In this document: positions 1 to 4,740 of the stretch, piece after piece
Position numbering within the stretch: the stretch's first letter is position 1
How the letters are laid out: each line of letters opens with the position of its first letter
NCBI GenBank assembly: GCA_937914785.1
Contig: CALGIV010000104.1
Span: 1-5,538 of the forward strand
Direction: 5' to 3'
DNA length: 5,538 nucleotides
Source: an uncultured Eubacteriaceae bacterium
GTDB lineage: Bacteria; Bacillota; Clostridia; Eubacteriales; UBA1433
The notes under the pieces: generated by a model
Seen by the model: the letters and a program-made list of their open reading frames with translations, nothing else
Database searches by the model: none
Told to the model about the DNA's origin: nothing
Made by a program: the position numbers and the translations under genes

Positions 1-105
1 CTGTTTGAGCAGCTGTATCCCCCGTTGAATTCTAACCAGCCGTGGGGTTTTGTGCGCTTTTCACCTGCAGGAAAAGCGCAAAGGAATCGGAAGTACAAAA
101 CATAG
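1..105 (+). CDS. C-terminal end of an unidentified protein (partial)
   Basis: Frame 1 is open from the window edge to a TAG at 103-105, giving 34 residues. The other two plus frames close within about 30 bases. The peptide is aromatic and proline rich at first (YPPLNSNQPWGF) and ends in a basic tail (RNRKYKT), which would suit a protein C terminus. I do not recognise the family. The opposite strand is also open across this stretch, in the frame running from 170 down to 1, so open frame alone is weak evidence. A perfect 10-bp hairpin (53-80) lies inside the frame. Only the sequence upstream of the window can settle whether this is a gene. Confidence 0.3.
   Translation: MFEQLYPPLNSNQPWGFVRFSPAGKAQRNRKYKT
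53..80. repeat. Perfect 10-bp inverted repeat, 8-nt loop
   Basis: TGCGCTTTTC (53-62) and GAAAAGCGCA (71-80) are exact reverse complements around an 8-nt loop. An 8-bp palindrome, CCTGCAGG (64-71), sits at the centre and offers an alternative fold. No T-tract follows on either strand, so it is not a standard intrinsic terminator. It overlaps the possible coding tail at 1-105. Its function is unknown. Confidence 0.6.
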
Positions 106-225
106 AAGAAGAAACTGATAATACGTTTATCTCTGGCATAGTAGATCGGTTTTAAAGGCAAAACTTTGGCTCAGCCCCAGTTGTTAATCTTATCGATCAA
201 ATAATTGTATCTCATCCTTGTTTAT
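106..225. other. Gene-poor stretch, no supported feature
   Basis: No convincing gene, RNA or promoter is seen here. On the minus strand an ATG at 215 opens a 14-codon frame that ends at a TGA (171-173). The same frame is then open to the window edge, but its content (a run of aromatic residues, no recognisable motif) does not look like a protein family I know. Confidence 0.4.
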
Positions 226-366
226 TCATTCAATAATTCGCGCTTTTTCATAGCCGGTTTTTTCAAGTATGCTTCTGACGCTATTAGTTGCGTCAAGTGT
301 TATCGCTCGAATGCTTGTTTTCTGGCAATAGCTCAATATATCATATAGAGATAAAAAACTGATAGT
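226..366 (-). pseudogene. Possible GNAT acetyltransferase C-terminal remnant
   Basis: Directly after the pgi stop, the same minus-strand frame stays open for about 46 codons, to a TGA at 226-228. The translation contains ITLDAT, then SVRSILEKTGYEKARIIE. This resembles the end of GNAT N-acetyltransferases, where a beta strand with LDAT is followed by a LYEKLGF-like motif. GNAT domains are about 140-150 residues, and the acetyl-CoA-binding part that should come before is absent because pgi occupies that DNA. There is no convincing start or ribosome binding site; a TTG at 336-334 is the only candidate. If the likeness is real this is a dead remnant. The match is short, from memory and could be chance. 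Confidence 0.3.
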
Positions 367-368
367 TT
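353..368 (-). terminator. Weak candidate terminator for pgi
   Basis: On the minus strand AAACT (368-364), loop ATC and AGTTT (360-356) form a 5-bp AT-rich stem that runs into a continuing T-tract (to 353). The stem overlaps the pgi stop codon. It has the right layout and position but is short and weak, and no better terminator is visible downstream of pgi. Confidence 0.25.
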
Positions 369-1596
369 ACGATGGATCATTTTGCAATAGCTCTTTAGAG
401 AGTCTTTTTACTTCTGCTTTATAGACTTCGACGCCGGGTTGGTCAAAGGGATTGACGCCGGTCAGCAGGCAGCTGACCGCACAGGCCTTTTCGAAAAAAT
501 AGGCGGCGTAACCAAAAGCATATTCATTTATTTCATCAAAATAAAATGTGCAGATGGGCGTTGAATTGTCGGCGCGCGCCTTTTTCACTGCGCGGCAGAC
601 AATGTCGTTTTGGATGTCGAAAGGGTGTGCATGATCTTTAGGCCGGACAGAAAAAATGCTTTCAAAAAAACCAGGGCGGCCCTGTTGCAGAAACTGGCCC
701 ATCGCGTGTAAGTCGCGCGTGTATAACAGCGAAGTAGGGTAGATGCCTTTCTGGTCCTTGCCTTCGCTTTCTCCGAAGAGTTGCTTGAGCCATTCCAGGA
801 AGGAGGAAAAGCGTGGTTCAAAGGCAGAAAATATTTCGATATGTTTTTCTAATCGTTCTTCTGCAATGCGCCTTAAGACGGCATACTTCAAACAGTCGTT
901 GTCGTTGAGAGAAGAGCTGCCGAATGCGTCGATGGCTGCTTGGGCCCCTGCAATTATCTTATTAATATCGTAACCGGCGACCGCGGCGGGGAGCAGGCCG
1001 ACGCTCGTCAGTACGCTGTAGCGTCCGCCGATGTTTTTATCGAGCGCAAAGGTCGTATAACCCTCCTCTTCGGCCTCGCGGCGCAGCAAGCCGTCCATCT
1101 CGTCGGTGACGACGTAGATGTGTTCGGCATATCTGGCGCCGTATCGTTCTTTTAGCAGCGTTTTAAAATAGGTGAAAGTCATCGCAGTTTCCATCGTTGT
1201 GCCGGATTTCGATACGACGCAGATGGTAAAATCTTTGTCGTGCAACGTTTCTTTCAGGGCACTATGATAGGCGCCGCTTAAGTTGAATCCGGCATAATAA
1301 AAGTCAATATTTTTATTTGCGTTATGGTTGTCTAAAAGCTCGATGCAGGCGCGTGCACCGATATAAGAGCCGCCGATGCCGATTAAGACGAAAGCATCGT
1401 TTTTGTCTCTGATCTGTGCTGCTGTTTCTGTGATGCGGCTTAATTCTTCTTCGGAAATGCGGGCGGGATGCTGAAGCCAGCCTGTCATCGGCATCTTTTC
1501 GCCGGTAAGGGTTTGATGCGCGGCGCGCGTTTGGGCTTCATAATGATCGATCAAATTTAGCGTATCCGGTGGAAAATTGTATTGAAAAGAAAACAA
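367..1596 (-). CDS. pgi: Glucose-6-phosphate isomerase
   Basis: This cytoplasmic enzyme interconverts glucose-6-phosphate and fructose-6-phosphate in glycolysis and gluconeogenesis. Numbering from the TTG at 1596, visible family motifs are GIGGSYIGARA (about 73-83), SKSGTT (129-134, sugar-phosphate binding), GGRYSV (190-195), GESEGK (275-280, catalytic Glu 276), DLHAMGQ (295-301, catalytic His 297) and GVNPFDQPGVEVYK (380-393, catalytic Lys 393). All three catalytic residues are therefore kept. The frame extends upstream to another TTG at 1611, but that codon has no ribosome binding site. The TTG at 1596 sits 8 nt after GGAGG and gives the N terminus MFSFQYNF, as in other Pgi proteins. At 409 residues it is shorter than the roughly 450 of Bacillus Pgi; much of this is a compact stretch between His 297 and Lys 393, which are 96 residues apart against 114 in Bacillus subtilis. 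It is divergent from the phosphohexomutase gene. Confidence 0.96.
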   Translation of the reverse strand: MFSFQYNFPPDTLNLIDHYEAQTRAAHQTLTGEKMPMTGWLQHPARISEEELSRITETAAQIRDKNDAFVLIGIGGSYIGARACIELLDNHNANKNIDFYYAGFNLSGAYHSALKETLHDKDFTICVVSKSGTTMETAMTFTYFKTLLKERYGARYAEHIYVVTDEMDGLLRREAEEEGYTTFALDKNIGGRYSVLTSVGLLPAAVAGYDINKIIAGAQAAIDAFGSSSLNDNDCLKYAVLRRIAEERLEKHIEIFSAFEPRFSSFLEWLKQLFGESEGKDQKGIYPTSLLYTRDLHAMGQFLQQGRPGFFESIFSVRPKDHAHPFDIQNDIVCRAVKKARADNSTPICTFYFDEINEYAFGYAAYFFEKACAVSCLLTGVNPFDQPGVEVYKAEVKRLSKELLQNDPS

Positions 1597-1604
1597 AGCG
1601 TCAT

Positions 1605-1609
1605 CCTCC
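1605..1609 (-). promoter_or_regulatory. pgi: pgi ribosome binding site (GGAGG), decides the start
   Basis: On the minus strand GGAGG (1609-1605) lies 8 nt before the TTG at 1596-1594. The longest open frame would start at the TTG whose last G is the first G of this same GGAGG, leaving no ribosome binding site for it. The spacing favours the shorter protein. Confidence 0.7.
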
Positions 1610-1661
1610 AAGTAATCATACAGATAAAATTCGCGTTATTTCTACGGCCTCATCGCATAAG

Positions 1662-1667
1662 ATTATA
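1662..1667 (-). promoter_or_regulatory. pgi: Candidate -10 element of the pgi promoter
   Basis: A perfect TATAAT reads on the minus strand at 1667-1662, placing transcription start near 1655 and giving a leader of about 60 nt before pgi. No good TTGACA-like hexamer is found 16-18 nt upstream, only a T-rich run, so the assignment rests on the -10 and its position in the divergent intergenic region. Confidence 0.35.
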
Positions 1668-1711
1668 TGTTAGATACGATACATAAAAATGTCGGCAAAT
1701 TTTGTTGGTTT

Positions 1712-1715
1712 GAGG
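1712..1715 (+). promoter_or_regulatory. Ribosome binding site of the phosphohexomutase, decides the start
   Basis: GAGG at 1712-1715 is 8 nt upstream of the ATG at 1724. The frame has an earlier ATG at 1667 but no Shine-Dalgarno sequence precedes it, and the 19 extra residues do not resemble the family. The start at 1724 gives MKYDDLIFGTAGIR, the usual beginning of these enzymes. Confidence 0.65.
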
Positions 1716-1723
1716 TAGATATA

Positions 1724-3236
1724 ATGAAATATGACGATTTGATCTTTGGTACAGCGGGCATTCGCAGTCAGATGGGAAGTAAAAAGGGGATGTTGAACGT
1801 CGAGGCGATTCGTGCGATTGCGTTTGCTCACGCGAAGATGCTTAAAAGTAAAGGCATATGTGGCCGGGCGGCTGTCTGCTATGACAGCAGGAATAACTCT
1901 GCTCTATTTGCAAAAGAAGCAGCGATGGTGCTTGCGGGATGTGGATTTGAAGTGTACTTGTCGAAAGAAGCTGCACCGACGCCCTTTTTATCGTTTGTTA
2001 TTCGCCGGATGGAGTGCTGCACGGGCGTAAATATCACGGCATCGCACAATACGGCGGAATACAACGGCTATAAAGTTTACGGCGCGAACGGTGCACAGAT
2101 GGGGGCGGAAGAGTCGGTGCTTATTCAAGAGAATTTATGCCGGCTTGATGTTGTAGAAACCGCGTCAGCGTGGCCGGTAAAAGAAATCCCGCATACGCTT
2201 CTCGAAGAATACACAGATAGTGTTGTTTCGTCTTCGTCTGAAATCGCCGTAGATTACAGTCGAATAAATGTGGTGTATACGCCACATTTATACGCCGCTG
2301 CATGGCACGGGGGGAGATATTATGCGATGTGTGCTCAATCGTGTAGGCGTTGAAGCGCAATACGTGACGGAACAGATGGCGCCCGACGGCGATTTTCCGA
2401 CGGTGAGCAAGCCCAATCCTGAAGAGGAGGCAATCTTCAAGCTGGCCAAAGAAAATGCCGAAAGAGCGGATTTATTATTGGCGACGGACCCAGACGCCGA
2501 CAGGCTGGGCGTTATGGTGCGCCATCAGGGTTGTTGGTTTATGCTGAGCGGGAACCAGACCGGACTGATTCTGCTCTATTTTTTAGCGGATTATTACCGC
2601 AAGGCAAATATTCCGCTGGGAGGTAAGTATATCGTCAAGTCTGTCGTATCTACGTCACTGGCTGAGCGAATTTGTGACGATTACGGAATTGAGTGTATTG
2701 ATGTGCCCGTCGGATTCCGCTATATCGGTGCGATGATCGATAAAGATGAAAAGAACTTTTTATTTGGTTTTGAAGAAAGCTGTGGCTATTTAAAAGGGAC
2801 GCATGTGCGTGATAAAGACGGTATTGAAGCCGCATTACTCGTTTTAAAAGCTGCCGCATATTATAAAGAAAAAAACAGAACACTGATAGATGTATTAAAC
2901 AATATCTATGATAAATACGGATATGTGTCCGATTTGATGCGTACGATACATCTTGAAAAAGAGGAGTGCGCGCGGCGGATGTCCTTTCTGCGTGCGGCAG
3001 ACCCTGTTCAATTCGGCGCATTAGCCGTTATGGGGATGGAAGACTTCAAAGACCGCCAGGATGGATTAAGCGCCGATATCATCAAGATTACGACGCCCAA
3101 AGCACAGGTGATTTTTCGTCCGTCGGGAACAGAACCTAAAATGAAGATCTATGCATCAGCCAAAGAAAAAAATTACACAGATGCAAGAAAGATTGCCGAA
3201 GAGGCAGCGCAGGCTGCGGTGGACTTGCTGGTATAA
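1724..3236 (+). pseudogene. pgm: Phosphoglucomutase/phosphomannomutase, frame broken by 13-nt insertion
   Basis: This is an alpha-D-phosphohexomutase, most like the PgcA-type phosphoglucomutases that interconvert glucose-1-P and glucose-6-P. Read with one 13-nt unit removed, it encodes 499 residues with every active-site loop: phosphoserine loop TASHN (105-109, Ser 107), metal loop DPDADR (251-256), sugar loop GFEES (344-348) and phosphate loop RPSGTEPK (461-468). As written, the first frame leaves the family sequence after VVYTP (about residue 187) and stops at 2351-2353 after an unrelated tail. The second frame, running to 3236, resumes at LHGTGGD, exactly where the first left off. The N-terminal piece has the catalytic serine but no metal, sugar or phosphate loops; the C-terminal piece has the reverse. 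An internal ATG at 2322 with GGGGGGAG 5 nt upstream could start a separate C-terminal fragment. The rest shows no decay, so the break is recent, an assembly error or tolerated. Glucose versus mannose specificity cannot be decided here. Confidence 0.9.
2264..2296. repeat. 28-nt palindrome plus 8-bp direct repeat at the frame break
   Basis: Arms 2264-2277 and 2278-2291 are reverse complements over 14 positions with one exception, T2274 against G2281, which is a wobble pair in RNA. There is no spacer. Overlapping this, TATACGCC occurs twice, at 2276-2283 and 2289-2296, 13 nt apart. Removing either 13-nt unit (for example 2284-2296) restores the reading frame and the family sequence YTPLHGTGG. 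The layout fits a template switch: a nascent strand folded back at the imperfect palindrome GGTGTATACGCC, copied the upstream arm, then re-paired at TAT. Confidence 0.9.
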
Positions 3237-3256
3237 ACGTTTGCAATAGGACAAAG

Positions 3257-3276
3257 TGTGGTTGATTTATACCACA
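3257..3276. promoter_or_regulatory. Operator-like inverted repeat TGTGGT-N8-ACCACA
   Basis: A perfect 6-bp inverted repeat with an 8-nt spacer lies about 20 bp after the mutase stop and 95 bp before the next gene. It has no following T-tract, so it is not a typical terminator. Its size suits a dimeric repressor site, but I do not recognise the motif. The rest of 3237-3371 is AT rich, with several -10-like hexamers (for example TATATT, 3340-3345) and no correctly spaced -35, so the promoter of the next gene is not located. Confidence 0.3.
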
Positions 3277-3371
3277 AAATTGTCAATTTGGGGCAAAATA
3301 TAAAAAACCTCTTTTTATTATTTATAAAATACGCTAAAGTATATTTGATTGACTAAAATGGGGGAATTGAT

Positions 3372-4397
3372 GTGGATTACGATAAGATAGCGTGTGCAAT
3401 GATTAAAAAAGCGGTTGAACGCGGTGTGGATGACATATTGGAAAATACAGAGCGTGGTATTCGAAACCTTGTGGATTTGGGCGTTTTGTTTTCGATTGGC
3501 AGATTTCAAAAGGATTTTGTTTTAAGTGCGCAACGGGAGTTGAGCAACTTAAAAAGCCCATATTACCAATTGATCAAGCGCGTTGTTCATGGCGTAGACA
3601 AAGATCAGCTTGTGACGTTTGGAATGAATTTGGGGTATTGCAGTTGGTCGGCTGGTGCCAAGAAGCTTTTCAGCGTTGAGAAGGAGGGCGGATTCAATAT
3701 TCCGTGGGTTCTTTTCTTTAAACTGACCCTTCACGGGCAACATTTATTGCCGGATAAGGTCAAAGACATCATTGAGCAGGGCAAAGCGCTGGGCATCTAT
3801 AGTTACACGTTTAGTGTATATGAAGAATATCCTTACTTAACAGAATTGATCGATGTGCTGGGTGAAGAGCCTGATTGTGCTTTTTGCCTGTTTTTAAATG
3901 CGAATTTAATCACGCAGAAGCTCATAGACCGCCTTGCAGAGATTAAAACGGTTTTTACCCTTATTCGGCTGGAAGAAGAAAGCAACGTAGCAAAAGCAGC
4001 GGCAATGTTGCTGAACAATAAGATGCTTTGCGGTGCCTATTCAAATTATGCGGATTTGGCACTGGATGCGATGCCATCGCTGCGCTGGGCGGAAGAGTTG
4101 GGTTTTTCCTTTATGGTTTTTGTACGTGATTCAGCATACCATTTAGCTGAATTGGAGAGTGAAAACAGCAGTATTCGTTATCAGCGCGAACATCTGGAGA
4201 TTCCTGTATTTCCGATTGACTTTTATAAAGATGTGGCGCATATCGATCGCAATTTGTGTGACGATGCCTGTTTGGTGTCTATATATGGTGACGGATCGAT
4301 GAAGTTTGTCAAGATGGAGACGCCGGAGATCATCGATAAACACAGTATTTATGACGACAGTTTGAAAAATATTTTTGCAGACGTTTTGAAGAAATAA
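3372..4397 (+). CDS. Radical-SAM-like protein lacking the Fe-S cysteine motif (putative pseudoenzyme)
   Basis: The frame starts at GTG 3372, 7 nt after a GGGGG run (3360-3364), and encodes 341 soluble-looking residues without signal peptide or membrane segment. Several stretches recall a clostridial radical-SAM family: FNIPW (108-112), IIEQGKALGIY (133-143), DCAF (168-171), NANLI (176-180), then the C-terminal DF-D (283-287) and DGS (307-309). In that family, as I remember it, the strand after NIPW carries the cluster motif CNLxCxxCW and the next strand carries TGGEP. Here the first is replaced by a shorter LTLHGQHL (118-125), about 15 residues missing, and the second reads SVYEE (148-152) at the aligned position. 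No CX3CX2C occurs among its seven cysteines (8, 90, 169, 172, 220, 296, 300). The open frame looks maintained, not decaying. It may be a binding or regulatory homologue; its function and partner are unknown. It stands as a single gene ending before a terminator. Confidence 0.75.
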   Translation: MDYDKIACAMIKKAVERGVDDILENTERGIRNLVDLGVLFSIGRFQKDFVLSAQRELSNLKSPYYQLIKRVVHGVDKDQLVTFGMNLGYCSWSAGAKKLFSVEKEGGFNIPWVLFFKLTLHGQHLLPDKVKDIIEQGKALGIYSYTFSVYEEYPYLTELIDVLGEEPDCAFCLFLNANLITQKLIDRLAEIKTVFTLIRLEEESNVAKAAAMLLNNKMLCGAYSNYADLALDAMPSLRWAEELGFSFMVFVRDSAYHLAELESENSSIRYQREHLEIPVFPIDFYKDVAHIDRNLCDDACLVSIYGDGSMKFVKMETPEIIDKHSIYDDSLKNIFADVLKK

Positions 4398-4532
4398 GGT
4401 GCTAAAAACCTGTAAGGCTTTATAGATGCTCTGTTGGCATATTCCTTATACCTGTGGATTGGCAGTTGTTTCTTGATATGCCTGTTTTACGCTTTTTGCA
4501 ATTTTAGAACATTATTTTCAAATGTTCTTCAG
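4398..4532 (+). other. Long structured 3' region between gene and terminator
   Basis: The stop codon and the terminator are about 135 nt apart and no gene is seen between them. The stretch can form GGCATAT/ATATGCC (4436-4442 with 4476-4482, 33-nt loop) and GAACATT/AATGTTC (4507-4513 with 4521-4527, 7-nt loop). It may be an untranslated 3' end or contain a small RNA. No well-spaced promoter is visible inside it. Confidence 0.3.
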
Positions 4533-4555
4533 GCCGCTGAAAGCGGCTTTTTATT
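4533..4555 (+). terminator. Rho-independent terminator
   Basis: GCCGCT (4533-4538), loop GAA and AGCGGC (4542-4547) form a perfect 6-bp GC-rich stem, extendable outward by a G-T and an A-T pair, followed by TTTTTATT. It is correctly oriented to end transcription of the gene at 3372-4397. On the opposite strand no T-run follows the stem. Confidence 0.85.
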
Positions 4556-4636
4556 GTTATAAAATAAATGCTTGCAATGGACAAGGCCGGTATTTGAAAT
4601 TTGGTCAGGCAGTCTGCAATTTTTTTGGTTTTACGG

Positions 4637-4665
4637 TTGCGCAGATTGCCTTTATAGGCTATACT
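4637..4665 (+). promoter_or_regulatory. Putative promoter of the YitT-family gene
   Basis: TTGCGC (4637-4642) and TATACT (4660-4665) are separated by exactly 17 nt. The -10 matches the consensus at five of six positions and the -35 at three (TTG). Transcription would start near 4672, leaving a leader of about 70 nt. The location between an upstream terminator and the gene supports it. Confidence 0.45.
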
Positions 4666-4672
4666 GAGCATT

Positions 4673-4694
4673 ATTGTAAATTAGGTATTACAAT
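4673..4694. promoter_or_regulatory. Operator-like palindrome ATTGTAA-N8-TTACAAT
   Basis: A perfect 7-bp inverted repeat with an 8-nt spacer covers about +1 to +22 relative to the putative promoter at 4637-4665, a classic position for a repressor site. It could instead form a leader hairpin, but it is AT rich and no T-run follows. I cannot assign it to a known regulator. Confidence 0.4.
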
Positions 4695-4740
4695 TAAAAA
4701 GTAAAATTGAGTAAGGTATATTTGTAAAAAGGAACGAGCG

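Noticed and set aside
171..215. 14-codon minus-strand frame ending in TGA, with the frame open beyond, considered as a leader peptide or a selenocysteine codon
   Set aside because: There is no properly spaced ribosome binding site, no convincing SECIS-like stem after the TGA, and no redox motif around it.
276..295. TGACGC/GCGTCA inverted repeat with 8-nt loop
   Set aside because: It is only 6 bp, has no T-tract and no promoter nearby; this is expected by chance in a window of this size.
325..393. 10-bp direct repeat GCAATAGCTC at 325-334 and 384-393
   Set aside because: The two copies lie in different reading frames with unrelated flanks, so it is probably chance and not a duplication.
2650..3021. 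123-codon minus-strand frame opposite the mutase gene
   Set aside because: It is antisense to strongly conserved mutase motifs and has the His/Arg/Ser-rich composition expected of a shadow frame.
3280..3304. TTGTCA followed by TATAAA as a promoter for the 3372 gene
   Set aside because: The spacing is only 13 nt, too short for a sigma-A type promoter.
3241..4583. Similar short strings TTGCAATAGGACAA (3241) and TTGCAATGGACAA (4572) in two intergenic regions
   Set aside because: They differ by an indel, have no shared flanking sequence and no consistent position relative to genes, so a repeat family is not supported.
4522..4704. 60-codon plus-strand open frame between the radical-SAM-like gene and the YitT-family gene
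   Set aside because: It runs through the terminator hairpin and the putative promoter, has no ribosome binding site and matches nothing I recognise.
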